Shown in pieces: positions 1-11,960 of a stretch of 64,000 bases of DNA. The translations under genes were made by a program, and so were the position numbers. Origin of the DNA: Diorhabda sublineata (lineage: Eukaryota > Arthropoda > Insecta > Coleoptera > Chrysomelidae); the NCBI RefSeq assembly GCF_026230105.1, contig NC_079477.1, positions 11,289,001 through 11,353,000 on the forward strand, read 5' to 3'. The notes beneath the pieces are model-generated. The model had not been told where the DNA came from and made no database searches. It saw only the letters and a list, made by a program, of their open reading frames with translations. Each line of letters opens with the position of its first letter. Within the stretch, counting starts at the first letter, position 1.

Positions 1-2260
1 CAAGAATTAAGTTTTTCCAGAATATCGCGAATATCCAATTGATTAGACATTTAGAATACTAGAATTTTTGTTTGGACTTTTACAATTGAAAAAGTTGGTA
101 TAAATGCTTCAGCTGCCTCTAGGCTTCATACTAGAAACAAAAATATGGATAATTGATAGCAATAAATATTCAGAGAATATACAGGGCAACTCGTGAATGA
201 ACATTTGTAAATTAAAATGGATTAAGAGTATCATTTAGTTCGAATATAATTCAATTTTGCACCTTAGTAGATATCGATAGTCATTCTCAAAATACTTAGG
301 TACATAATCTTCACTCCTCTAGAGTCAGTTTGAATCCATTGACAATCTCATTAAAAGAAATGTGACTGGGGATAGGAGAGTCGCTGAAAATAAAAATGTG
401 TCAGACAAGGTGGACGAATGAATCAAACATCATCTGACCTCAAAAATATATGTACATATGCCAAAGAGGACCAAATAAAAGCAAAAACATAAAAGGGTAC
501 TTATAGCGAATCGATTTTTGAGGAGTGATGGCTGAGAAATGAGATTCGTTGCATTTGATTTGCGACTCTTTGGCTAGCTAAGGTCTTATCTATCTCTAAA
601 CGTGATGTTTACCAGATTTAGCACCATTGTAGGTAGAGAAGATACTAAAAAATTGCACTCCCTTTCCTAAATTCAAATACATTAAGTACTACTCATTCAA
701 TATGTTTATTTTATTCGTTTTAATGGAATACTTCACTGTATTTTTTAATCGCCGTATTAGTAAGATGAAAGTTTCTTATGATCAATTTATAGTGTAAGCA
801 TTTTAATATGTCGCCCAAGTATCCATATTTTTGACAATAGGCAATCATCTACTTATACTTTGCTAAGTTCTCTTCCCAAAAAAGATAATACCACCAGAAA
901 ATTTCATTTAATATAGTCTTTTGTGTGTACAAGGGGTCTGGAACAATTTTTGGACGAATCACTTCGAAGATATTAGTACACATAGTTGATATTTCAATAC
1001 TTACGAGGGTCGTACGATAGCCCACAAAAGAAAAAAAAGAATGACTAGCTATCTTTTTTTCAGTACAGTTCGATAAACTTGACCTACCCCCATTTACCTA
1101 TCTGAAAAATACACAATACACCGCATTTTTTGATGTATCTGCTCTTTTTTCATTTTCCTAAAATTCACTCCAATAAAAATCCGATTCGTCTAAAAATTCA
1201 GTAGTAGTTGCCTACGAGAATATATGTTATCTTGAGGTAGGGGCGCTATTGGGCAGTGAGGCTATTTGCATATCCGACAGCCCTCATAATCTAGAATATA
1301 ATGGACTAATATATACTTCTTAGTGACATTCATTTTATTTCTGAGTCCAGCTCTGTTAACTCGATATTTTTATCCCAACAAATATTTATTTCAATATATA
1401 TATACACGTGTCTTTGATGAATGTATATAAAGATCTTTTAAAAAATGTATTTTCTCTCGATAATAGAAACCTGTTAATTTTTAATGTTATTTTAATGTTA
1501 TTATTATTTTTATGTTATTTTAATGTTAATAATTTTTCATAAAAAACACATTTCCACGACCTGAGGTAGATAACTGAATTTTACGAAAATTTATAGATAC
1601 TGCTTTCAATGAAGATATTTTTCAGAATATTTCTAGAACAATATAGATTTCCTAATTTTTTAGACTTTATTTAGTCCACCAGAGGTGAACAACCTCTTCT
1701 CTAATCAATAATGTCTAGAACATGTACTTATGGCTAAGTTAGGTGAACATTTTTTGGAGTTTTAGTTCAGACTACAGAGAGCTATGGCAATACCAATAAT
1801 AAACTTTATATTAATCCCATACTAGCCAGAATATCAGCTATTAATTTATAATCTTCGAATTTCATGTTACCTAATTAGAATTTACTCCCAACATAACTAT
1901 TGTAGAATTTAAACCGTTAACAAATGTTGAACTTTTGTGAGAAGACTTGAAATTGAAGACACATGCTACAGTTGTCTTTTAATGAATATAAACGGTTTCT
2001 TTTTAATTCTTAAAGGAATATAATTCACTTTTTCTAATTGTGCCCTAAAAAAATATTTAAAAAAACGTCTGTGGGTGTTCTTTCTCTCTTCAATTGATAA
2101 CACAAGTCGAAAGGAATTCTGTTAATTTATATACATTTAGTACTGAGTTCAGATATAATATATATAAATTATTTTTTTCCATTGTCTCAGGTTACAAGAA
2201 TGATTGTTGTAAATGTTCAGCAGTTTTTTAGTTTAGACGAAAATATATTTTTTCAATGAA
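1..2260. other. AT-rich sequence, no gene recognised
   Basis: I see no open frame with a recognisable domain and no tRNA. The stretch has many short homopolymer runs and looks like ordinary AT-rich intergenic or intronic insect DNA. It could include upstream intron of the Dpr-type gene at 28-48 kb if that gene's first exon lies outside the window. Confidence 0.5.
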
Positions 2261-2267
2261 ATTTCCA

Positions 2268-2640
2268 GATATTTTAATTGTGTTGATCATAATATTTCAA
2301 TCAATAAATTGCAATATTACGGTTTTGGGGCACCACCTCTCGCATGGTTTAAGTCATACCTTATCAACAGAAATCAGCTTGTAAGGGTTGAAACAACGGT
2401 GTCTTCTTGCAAGCCAATAGAATGTGGAGTGCCCCAAGGCTTAGTACTAGGCCCCTATTTGTTTTGAGTGGTAAAATATGTCTATTTGCAGACGACACTA
2501 GTTTCTCTTGGAGCAACCTTGATCTTACAGCACTTCATAGGACCATATCTGGTGACCTAATCACCTTTAAATCATGGTGCGATTCTAATCTTCTGGGTCT
2601 CAACGTTTCTAAAACTAAAGTCTCATCATATAAAAATGCA
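2268..2640 (+). pseudogene. LINE reverse transcriptase fragment
   Basis: Translation in shifting + frames gives, in order, a motif-A-like start (FDCVDHN), the motif YGFGAPPLAWFKSYL, the RT finger/palm motif CGVPQG, and then the catalytic motif FADDTS followed by a C-terminal palm segment ending LGLNVSKTK. This order is diagnostic of the non-LTR (LINE) reverse transcriptase palm, of the Jockey/CR1-like type that copies its RNA at a nicked target. The stretch between GVPQG and FADD is shortened and the frame changes near 2455-2470, so this is a dead internal fragment. No endonuclease domain or 3' tail is visible around it. The clade cannot be fixed from this length. Confidence 0.8.
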
Positions 2641-3129
2641 TAACTGCCTTTTTTGTTAATTGTTGACAATTCCTTGAAATGGCAGTTATATATTGTCGTC
2701 TTATTTGGAAAATTAAGTTCCTCCTGTTTTGCGTTGAGATTGAAAAGATTAAAAATTCTGTCTCTTCCTTCATTATTCATATTTGAATCCGTTTTCTTAA
2801 TTCGTAAGCACGCTTCTCCAATTTGAGAAAAGTCGTTGCACTGCTATCCAGAGCACGACCTTCACCTACCTACTCCACGTTCAGAATTAGTTCAGTGCTC
2901 AATATTTTACAATACAAAACATGCACAATCACTTATCAATTGGAATCAAATCGATATCATATTTTCACGCATTCAATTCTTTCTCGCACATATTTTTTGA
3001 AATATTCATAAAAATGATAAATTTATAAAATGAGGTATCTACGCCTATGGTAGATCAAACAAAATTGTCTCCAGGATTTTTTTTAATCTATAATTGATAT
3101 TGGAAGAACTCTACTACTATTCACGCTAA

Positions 3130-3330
3130 GCGACAATATGTGCAACAATTCTTCACTTACGTTTGATGTGATTATAAAATCTTCTCTCAATGATTACAAG
3201 TATTTCCAGGATGACACTGTTATCATTGTTTCTCGTAGTAAATGCAACCACATATTTGCTAATTCATCGAATCAGTTCCAATACAATGAAAATTACGTTA
3301 ATATTAGATCCCTACGAATATTCTCTTGAA
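3130..3330 (+). pseudogene. possible LINE reverse transcriptase scrap
   Basis: A short open frame contains FQDDTVIIVS followed about 12 residues later by a hydrophilic IFANSSNQF segment. This resembles the F(A)DDTV(L/I)I.S motif C and following helix of LINE reverse transcriptases, with A replaced by Q. It sits 500 bases downstream of a clearer RT fragment on the same strand and could be a second scrap of a similar element. The match rests on one short motif, so the call is tentative. Confidence 0.35.
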
Positions 3331-3643
3331 TCTTTTTCTATCTTAAACAAACATTGAAATCTAAAAGTGTCGATGGCCGGCACGGCCAAAGATTACATGG
3401 TTCCATCCAAATTTTAATATGCTGCAAATGGTGGCTGAATACTTTCTTAGTGTTGTTTTATGAAAATTGAACATGTTTGTTTTGGAATAGAGATGTTGGA
3501 TAACAGCAGAGTAAAATAGAAAGCAAAACAAACACGTTTATTTCAAGGATAAACGAGAATCACTTAAGCTAATTTAGTTCAAATTTTATTTTCTAATGAA
3601 CTCTGTTTTACGAAGAAAATGATATATGTCATATTTATGTTTG

Positions 3644-3862
3644 TAAATGTTCTTGATTTTAGGTCTCTTCTGTTTCAAAATTAGTCTTTTTTTAAATTTT
3701 AAAAAGATAGATAAAAATTGACGTTTCGACTTTTCTTTAAGCCTTTTTCAATATATAAACATATCAAAAGATCTAAGAAATAAGAAATTTAATTCAACTT
3801 CTTATTTCTTAGACCTTTTGATATATTAATGCATCTAAATGTTCTTGATTTTAGGTCTCTTC
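3644..3862 (+). repeat. direct repeat pair enclosing a 26-bp-stem hairpin
   Basis: The sequence TTCTTGATTTTAGGTCTCTT occurs at about 3649-3668 and again at about 3839-3858. Between the two copies is an almost perfect inverted repeat: arm 3761-3786, loop 3787-3798, arm 3799-3824, with one A/C mismatch in 26 pairs. The left part also carries a GACGTTTCGAC motif. The arrangement suggests a small non-autonomous element or the tail of a retroelement. The family is not identified. Confidence 0.6.
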
Positions 3863-6800
3863 TATTCAAAAACTTCTATTTCAAAACCTAAAGTCAATTC
3901 CATAAAACTTTTTTCAATCATTTAGTTGCTGGCAATTTTTATATTTTTATATAAGTCTTACGTGATAACTTGCATTATTCATTATTGTTATACACATTGA
4001 GAAAGAAGATCTATCATGTTCGAGCCATTCTTTGGTAGTCACCAGTGCGAGTAGATTCATAAGTCAATAAACCGCTTATTATTAGTTAAAAAAATAAAAC
4101 GATGGTTTCAGTCACTTATGAATATTATTAAGCTGTAAAAAATTATGATACACCATAGTTTAGAAGAGCTGATTGCATAGAGAGGTAGTAATATTGGATA
4201 TCAAATAAGTTGGTTTCACAAGAGACATTATGGAATATATTAACTTCGCAGCATCAAATCCTTTACTGATTCCATCACAACTGAATTATAATATCCTTTA
4301 GTTTTTTACAATTATAAATGTGAATTGAATTTGAAGTGAAAAATTCCCATAACGAATAAGTTAGCATCATTATATAATTGGATGACTTTGAACTTTTTCT
4401 AATCTAATTTTCATGATAGAATCTTTTCTATGATATCGATTTCTATGAAAAATGTCGCGTGCTTGAGTAATTCAACCAATCTATTTTTTTGTCGTTTCCA
4501 TTTTTACGACCTCATCAAAGTGAGAAATAATCCAATCGTATAGCATCCGGCGTGACACGAAAAAAATCAGCCATTAAAATGAGAAAATATAGCTAATCAC
4601 GAAAATTCTATGGTAAATGTGCCACTGAGTCATTGTTATTGCTACATTTAATACGAAAATAACTTCTAGAAAACAATAACTATTCTTGATTTAGTTACAA
4701 AAGATGTATTTTCATTGAAAATATATTGGACGAACTTATTTGTCACATAATCATACTTTTTATTTGGTGAAATATTATTTTTGCATTGGTACTAAAGCCT
4801 ATTTATGTTTATCTGACTGTTGTTATAAGCTGGATACATCGAATATTTTATGAGATTTGTGTTTATTTGAATGTCTTACTACTACAGACATTTTAATGGA
4901 TTTTATCTACAAATTTCACATATTGGTTTTTAAGAAAATATTGATAAGTTCGGACATATCTTAATCTTTTCAGTTAATTAAAATTGAAAATATAGACATT
5001 TGTTTTTTGCTGGAGTACAATTCAACTTCATTTTGAGCTTTATACTCGCTAAAAACTACCCTTGATATTCATCATAACACCTATGCAGAAATTTATATGA
5101 ACCTGCAAGTGTTTCTAAAAAGTAAGTCCTAACATCCCTGATCGAAAAAAGCCAAGACTTTTACATCGAACGAGCTGAATAAACACCATGTTATTCATTT
5201 ATTCTTGAATACTTGAATTTCATGAAATTTTTAGAAAGAAAATATCTTTCACTGCGGCCACTTGTATTTCACTTCAATTTCTTATTTTCTAATTACCAGA
5301 ACAGTCAATGCACCATATATATAAGAAGTTAACATATGTTGACTACTATGGGGAAAGAGTCTTGAGTTACTTGAACTGAAAGTTCCTGAACTATGCATGC
5401 ATCATTCATTCCGTGAACTTTTGACAACTTTTTGTATGAGCAGTGGTAAAAGATGGTAAAAATCAACTGTAGTTGCCAAAGGTTTCATAGCATAAATAAA
5501 AGCTACAACGGAAAAGAAGATTAACAAGAATAGCTATACCATAAAAAGTACAACTACCATAGGAAGTACTACTTATAATATGAAGAAAATACCCCTGTAC
5601 TTTTTCCTAAAATCTTAAATTTGTGCGTGACAATTTGATTACAGTATCTACGTGGTTCAATATTTACTGAATCTTGACAAACTGTATACATAAATCTTCC
5701 ACATGAATTACTCTATCTTTTGTAAGATCCGCATAAATATCCAGAAGTGGTTGTTCAGTTTAACACGAACAGACAGGGAGACATACAAACACGACGTTTT
5801 ATGATATGACATATCAATTCCATATATTTTTAATATCTTTTCGCATAAATATAAACCATGATTTAAGAAAATTTTTTTCAGTCGAAAGTTTAATTTATTA
5901 GAAGGTGAAGAAACCGAATTTTTGGTTATTCGGAAATAATAGTTACTAGTGACTTTATTAGGAAGCGAAGAGAACCGTCCGTAGAATTAACAAAACTTTA
6001 TATTTGCAGTGCTTTAAATTATAGAACGAATTATTTTTATTTGCTCCGTGCTATCAGTTTTTCTCCCGACACACAATTAAAATGGATCTTATATTATTAA
6101 AAACGTGACCATATCAATATTGATTTTTGTTTTGAAAATTGTAATACATCGTTTAATTATGCCCTTGTATGTTGATGCACACATTGGCAAACTATAATTT
6201 TTATATTGTGCTACAATCTATTGTCGCATCGACATGACGTGACCTCCGTTAAATCAATTTAATTTACGATAAACTATACTTGATGCTTTTTAGAGAGGGC
6301 TTGGATAACTTCATTAAACTTATTCAATTTCAACTACTACCATTACCTAAACAGTAAAACCGATACGTATAAGTAAATACAATTATCAAGAATTAATGAG
6401 TCGTACACTTATTATTATTGCTGTATTTAACATGGAAGCCGGGCTTCTGAGCCGCTAATTGTGAAAGTTTCAGTCACTATTAACTATGTAGATATGTTTT
6501 AGATATAGTACATTTCATAAATTAGTAATGAGTCTTTATCACTTGAATGAATCGGAATATCAATCGAATACTGTCTCTAAGGGGTTGGAATATGTCGATG
6601 AATGGTGTGTTCTGTATTAATATCTCTATCGCTTCCAGGTATTCCTACTTATATAAGGAGACAGACACATATTTTTACAATCTTCGAGATGAGAGTCACG
6701 TTCTCTGATAGTTTTGGTCATCGATGATTAATTATTTCTTGAAACCTAGCTTACGCTTGAAATGTACCTATGTATCATCTAAAGTACATGTTATTTATTT

Positions 6801-7475
6801 TCATGAGTAGGGTGTACCTTGCAATGTTCACCAAAAGTCAATTTGAAATGTGAAAACTAGATGCCAATTAAATTTTATTCTAATAAGCTTGGAGATGTAT
6901 CCTGGATAACATTCAAGAAAAGTTTACGAAACAATCGGAACTAATGATGATAATAAATTATTCCAATCAAATATTGAAGAAAAATCAGGATTGTCAAGAA
7001 ATTAATCAGTTTTTGTACTAATACCCCTATATAAATTTTCTAGATGGCCAGTATTAGTGATATATGTCCTTCCTAATTTCTTTTTTCTTGAAATTCGGTT
7101 TAATTAACACAAGTGATGGATGATGAAATGATAAAAGCGGTAAATAAGTTGGAGCAAAAATGGATAGTAAGGCTATTTTAGAAGCGGAAAATTGATCGAC
7201 ACAATCAATTTCTTGATATAGACATTTGAAAAAATCATGAAATATTAATCAAAAACCTCATAGACGAAAATGTTGGTAGAAAAGTTGATTTTACTTCCAA
7301 AATATACACTAAAATATCCTTAAAATGAGATATCACAAAATTTACCACAAAGATTAAACACTTGAATATTAAAACTAGTGTAGATCCAAAGGATTATGTT
7401 CATTTTTGTTCATTGTTATTAATCCTTTGAGTCACATTTAGAAGCGGGAGTTTCAGTATATTCTCAAGGTGTGCT
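3863..7475. other. AT-rich sequence, no gene recognised
   Basis: No coding motif, tRNA or element terminus was recognised on either strand in this stretch. The few open frames are short and of low complexity. Confidence 0.45.
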
Positions 7476-7479
7476 ACGG

Positions 7480-7895
7480 ATATGGATGATATTTGATACG
7501 AACATTAATAACTGTGACTGGTACTAAGACCAAGACAATAGTCTGCAAATCAGACCTACACAGCTCTTATTACCTCCTCATTGGAAGAAAATTCACGACC
7601 TTTTTTCAGTTGAGGAAAGAGATGATAGTCGGACGGAGCCAAATCTGGTGAATAAGGAGGGTAATTCAAACCCTAAATCACGAATTTTTTGTATGGCAAC
7701 TTGAGATTCGTGTGTAGGGGCGTTGTCCTGCAAAAATAAAAACACCTTTGGATAGCTTTCCGCGTCTTTTCTCTCTTTAATTTTTCTCGTAAAGTGGTCA
7801 GTAATGTCGAATAGTAGTCTCCAGTTGTTGTTCTACCCTTATCCAAAAAATCCCAATGGCAATCCCAAAAAACTCGAGCAAGAACTTTTGCGTTC
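7480..7895 (-). pseudogene. mariner transposase C-terminal fragment
   Basis: Read on the minus strand in two alternating frames, the sequence gives ARVFWD, then DKGRTTTGDYYSTLL, then a DNAPTH(E) block (the second catalytic Asp region in mariner), then YPPYSPDLAPSDYHLFPQLK, then SSNEEVIRAV. This succession (VFWD, GxxITxxYY, QDNAPxH, PYSPDLAPSDYHLF) is the hallmark of the DD34D mariner transposase, a cut-and-paste enzyme acting at TA targets. Frame changes and the absence of the N-terminal helix-turn-helix show it is a dead 3' part. Its upstream side stops where the ~780-bp repeat at 7891-8659 begins, so one element interrupted or truncated the other. Confidence 0.88.
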
Positions 7896-8659
7896 GGTTT
7901 TTATATCAATACAAGCCACAAAAACCTGTCAAAAATCATAACTTGTTTAGCTCCTAAATGAGCAAAGTGACCCTGAAAATATAGGAAATAGGGAGAAGTA
8001 ATAGTGACATACGATTTTTTAGTGAGTATTAAAAAGTCGCACTGGCCTAATCGCTAGGAGCAGAGTAGCTTTGTTAGAGACGTTAGAAATGTTGTTGTAC
8101 CAATGGTACAAAAACAATTGATTAGGTTAATCCTGGGATGGGAAATGTCCCCTTGGTTCTGTGTAAGGAAGTAGGTTTCAGCGCTAAATGTAAGAGGGAC
8201 GTAAGTATGTAGATTTTATCTGTAACGTGCTAGAAGGTATATTGAAGAGGATAAGGTTAATTGCATTGAGTTAGGAAAGTGGTAAGGTTGCGAAAAAAGC
8301 AATTTGTGAAGGAATATAATTTTATTGAGATATTGTGCGGGAAAAGCGTTGATGCATAGATAATATCGTGAATGAAGACGTACGTATCATTTCTGGTGCA
8401 CATGGCGTTGTAGCCACATACTTGCAATGTTCACATTTGATGTATGCATACCATGGATGACCTCAAACTTTTTCTATGACTGGTTGGAGCACACTACAAT
8501 CGTTCATTTTCCAATTAAAATAAATATTGATTCTCAAATTTGCAACAACAATAATTATTAAAATAGTGGTATAAATTCAGTTTAGAGAAAGTCGCTCCAT
8601 GACGCTTTATTATTGCTTCCGATCAGTTGTTTTGCTACGACCACTAAACAAAAGGATCA
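7891..8659 (+). repeat. unclassified ~770-bp repeat, copy A
   Basis: This segment is clearly homologous to the reverse complement of 14924-15706 along nearly its whole length. Shared blocks include TATATCAATACAAGCCACAA near the left edge, AGAGGGACGTAAGTATGT in the middle, and ACCACTAAACAAAAGGATCA at the right edge. The two copies differ by substitutions and several indels. It holds no recognisable coding sequence and no clear terminal inverted repeat, so it is an interspersed repeat of unknown class. Confidence 0.8.
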
Positions 8660-8829
8660 TACTCGTATGTTTTCTGTTGTTAAATGTTAATAAACAATAA
8701 GTATTATTAGATTGACTTTATTAATAATACATAAATGAAGCACAATAATACATGAATAAAAGTATGCACGTAACGCAGTATATAAAATGCACTTGAAAAA
8801 GTCTTTCGTTTAATTATAAATGAATGGAC

Positions 8830-9061
8830 TGTAAAAAACACTTTTGTATAAACACTGATAACTGGATGTGAACTGCTGAATGCGACTGGCTGTCGCGTGG
8901 GCTGGTGGCGGACTGACCGTGGTGGGTCATCCTTCGGGGCTCTTCAGACGGAAGGGGAAGAGCAATAAAATTTGGCTCTCTTGGTTTCCCGTCTACCTGG
9001 CATTTTCATTTCGCACAGGCACAATTATATTTAGTGTGCGCATCGTTGCTATTCTCCAACA
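8830..9061 (-). repeat. copia LTR, 3' copy (element reads on minus)
   Basis: A 232-bp sequence matches 9762-9993 with only four base differences that I can count. Read on the minus strand it begins TGTTGGAG and ends TTTTTTACA, so it has the TG...CA ends of LTRs. On its element-internal side (9062-9070) lies the purine run GAGGAAGGG on the minus strand, the expected polypurine tract for second-strand priming. That identifies this copy as the 3' LTR. Confidence 0.92.
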
Positions 9062-9761
9062 CCCTTCCTCAACGAACGCACACCTGCAGTGATTTATTGA
9101 CATACTACTCCGCCTTTTTCTGCAAAGTATCGTAGCTTGTTTTTTCTTAATGGCTTTGTTAGTATGTCAGCAATCATTTCATCTGTTTGGCAGTACTCGT
9201 CATAATCGACACCGTATTTTTGAGAGAAGCCTCGAGCCACGAGGCGAGCCTTATATCTCTCCACTTCTCCTTTCACGTTGCGTTTTGTCTTAAACACCCA
9301 TTTACAGCTGACGATCTTTTGTTCGCTAGGTCGCGGCACGATTTCCCATGTGCTATTTGATCGTAAAGACTCGATCTCTTCATCCATGGCTTTCTGCCAA
9401 TCGTCTTTATCGGGCCTTGATAAGGCCTCGGTCATAGTTAGCGGGTCGGGCTGTTCTTTTACTAAATTAGCTGTAGCTTCATACCTGGCGGGCGGCACGC
9501 CTCTGTTTGACCTGTTGGAGCGCCTGACCGCTGCTGGGGCTGCATCAGGTACACGAGCGGGCGGCGCGAATCCACTCAAACCGCTGCCGCTCCCTTCTTC
9601 TGCCGAAGTAAAAACTTCGTTGTCTGACCCATCTTCATTGCCGTGTGTTGATTCGCTTGAACTGCTGTCATTGTCTTGAATATTCTCGAGGTCTTCATCG
9701 CAGTTGCCGCATTTCGAGAATATAATCTCAAACTGTGTAGAATCGTCTTTCTTCTAAACAC
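9062..9761 (-). pseudogene. Ty1/copia pol remnant, doubly deleted
   Basis: The internal region between the two LTRs is only 700 bp. On the minus strand one frame (9094-9579, extended upstream by another frame to about 9740) encodes an acidic Ser-rich linker, the copia-type RT start (MTEAL, WQKAMDEEIESL, TWEIVPRP, CKWVFKTKR, RYKARLVARGFSQ), and then jumps straight from GVDYDE to TDEMIADILTKPLRKNK, the very C-terminus of the RNase H region. The RT palm with its YVDD box and most of RNase H are deleted here, and gag, protease and integrase are deleted at the other end. In copia elements these parts form one gag-pol polyprotein. What remains cannot replicate itself but keeps the LTRs and polypurine tract. 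Confidence 0.92.
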
Positions 9762-9993
9762 TGTAAAAAACACTTTTGTATAAACACTGATAACTGGATG
9801 TGGACTGCTGAATGCGACTGGCTGTCGCCTGGGCTGGTGGCGGACTGACCGTGGTGGGCCATCCTTCGGGGCTCTTCAGACGGAAGGGGAAGAGCAATAA
9901 AATTTGGCTCTCTTGGTTTCCCGTCTACCTGGCATTTTCATTTCGCACAGGCACAATTATATTTAGTGTGCGCATCGTTGCTATACTCCAACA
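9762..9993 (-). repeat. copia LTR, 5' copy (element reads on minus)
   Basis: Second 232-bp LTR, same length as 8830-9061 and near-identical. The five bases flanking the element (TGGAC on the left, TTTTC on the right) do not match, so the usual 5-bp target duplication is absent. No convincing primer-binding site follows the LTR on the internal side, consistent with the 5' internal deletion starting at the LTR edge. Confidence 0.92.
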
Positions 9994-10974
9994 TTTTCAA
10001 ATGAAAATTTGAATTATATCTAGGAAAACTGTATCGATTGTTATTGTATGACATTTGGTAGGTTCATTTTGGTTATTATTCATTTCTAAATCTAATTCAT
10101 CTTGTAGAAAGTTTTCTATTTCGGACATAGAATAAAGCATAAATTTCCTGCTAAAAGTAGTAACACCGTATTGTTCTCGCCTGATCACACTTGTCGTGAA
10201 GCTCTCGTCACGCATTCACCAGCTTACTCTCCGAGACAGGCGTATTTAGAGTAGTTTTACTTCAAATACAAGTTACTGAGGACAGTAACGTTACCAAAGA
10301 AATTGAAAAAAGTTAATAGATTTGGCCAGAGAGTTAAAGAAGAAATTAGCTCCCTTGTGATTTGGAACGTTCCCCAAATTCAAATAATTTCAACTGTTTT
10401 TTAAATAAACTACCAAACCTTTTGATATTTCTAATAACAGCTGAAAGATTATAAATATATTCTTCATAAGACACCACACTATCACGTGAATGAATTAAAC
10501 AGTTAGAGTATCCCAAATTGCTTTTAAAAGTTTCTATTTCGACACTTATTTTGAAAGCTGATGTTCGTCAGTTTAATATCTCAATTGATGGCTATCTATT
10601 TCGGGATTTAAAAAGAAAGTAACACAATTCGTAACATGCCAAACAATTTCAAAATAGGTGTACCTGCATTTAAAATAGAAATACAATTTGTGACTATTTA
10701 TAAAACTCATCCCATTAGAATAGTAGCCATTGTTTTCTACATCTGTTCAAACGTGTTATGTTTGCATACACCAGTGAGGGAACAGAAAGGGAAATTTGAA
10801 ATTTCTCGAATAACGATATATAAATATAGGTTCATGTTTTTATAACGCCTAAGTTCACAAATTGTCTTCATCAGCAACTCCAGAAAAGGCTTCAATCTTT
10901 AATCTTCAAATTAGGTTTATGTGTAGCATTGTTCACATTTTCGAATATAAAGTACTAAAAGAATTTGAAAGTCG

Positions 10975-11960
10975 TTTCATTCACCTCATTTTATTCAGGT
11001 ATAAATGGAAATACCTTCACTATCGCAACAGGGAAGCGCTGTTCTCAAGACGAAGTCATATTACCCCTCTTGCACACGCCGATGATATGGTACTGGTAGG
11101 AAGGGACATGCATGAAGGCATAATTTCTGTTAGGATACAAACTGCTCTTAATACAACCATAAAGTGGGGTCATGCAGAGCAACTCTCAATCAACCCCAAA
11201 AAAACAACACTAGTCCCAATTACAAAAAGAAGAATGTGGACTATGATGATTCTTTCCAATTATTTAGGAGTCAACCGGGATAAAGCAATGGAACAATTAT
11301 TTAGACAAGTTAATCTCTAAAGCTGACTGCATGGACTTATGTTAAACTCGTAGGCAACACATGAGGCTAAGCCTAATATGCTATATTAAGTATATAAAAC
11401 GATTATTGATTCCATGATCACATATGCATACCCTCTTTAGTGGGCGCAAACGGAACTAAATTCAAAGGCTGCTTTGTTTGGGTATCAAAGGGGTCATGTC
11501 TAGTTGACCCACTGCAATCTTAGAGGCAGTGCTAATCTTTGCTTACTGTCATCTTATACTGAAATAAAAGGCATTTAGTGGCACTCACTATATACCAGGC
11601 AACGAAGAAGCAAACAACGTAACCAATAAAAAAGCAACGGATTCATATTTGAACCAGAATTCTACTGTGGTTTCAAAAGATGTCTTACTGAAGGAACTCC
11701 AGGCTTGAAATAATCCTTAAGACTCCTAGCATTTCGGCTAAGAAATCTGAGGAACTTCTCAAGATATTAAAGTGAAGGTCGGTCATCTAATAGGTCACTT
11801 TACCTTAAGACAGGAGGCATAATAGAGGACACCACCTGCAAATTTTTTGAACTAGTCACAGAAACATTAGAGAATCTACTCTAAAAATGTCCTGCCCATT
11901 TCGGCAAAATGCTCGAATAAGTAGTGATTAGAGAGTGGGACATATATTTTCAGAAAAATT
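10975..11960 (+). pseudogene. R1/I-like LINE remnant: RT C-terminus to 3' zinc-knuckle region
   Basis: The open frame at 10862-11320 contains PLAHADDMVLVGRDM (RT motif C, FADD in active enzymes) followed by IKWGHAEQLSINPKKTTLV, a strong match to the motif-D region (WA...L.INP.KT) of R1/Jockey/I-type LINEs. Downstream, in broken frames, are TYAYPL (the thumb-domain TYGA.VW region) and a late block reading CKFF, TLENLL, KCPAHFGK. That block resembles the CCHC-type motif (C..C......E.H.L..CP) that ends R1-like ORF2. ADD is intact, but many stops and frameshifts show it is dead. The promoter, ORF1 and endonuclease are not seen. Confidence 0.75.

Noticed and set aside
3731..3745. GACGTTTCGAC, whose reverse complement contains CGAAACGTC like the 3' core of hammerhead ribozymes in Penelope-type elements
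   Set aside because: No CTGATGA core lies at a workable distance on the minus strand.
9278..9679. 133-residue + strand open frame
   Set aside because: It is the antisense shadow of the copia pol remnant on the minus strand.
8880..10012. Two near-identical 66-70-residue + strand ORFs
   Set aside because: They are the same stretch of the two LTRs read antisense, not genes.
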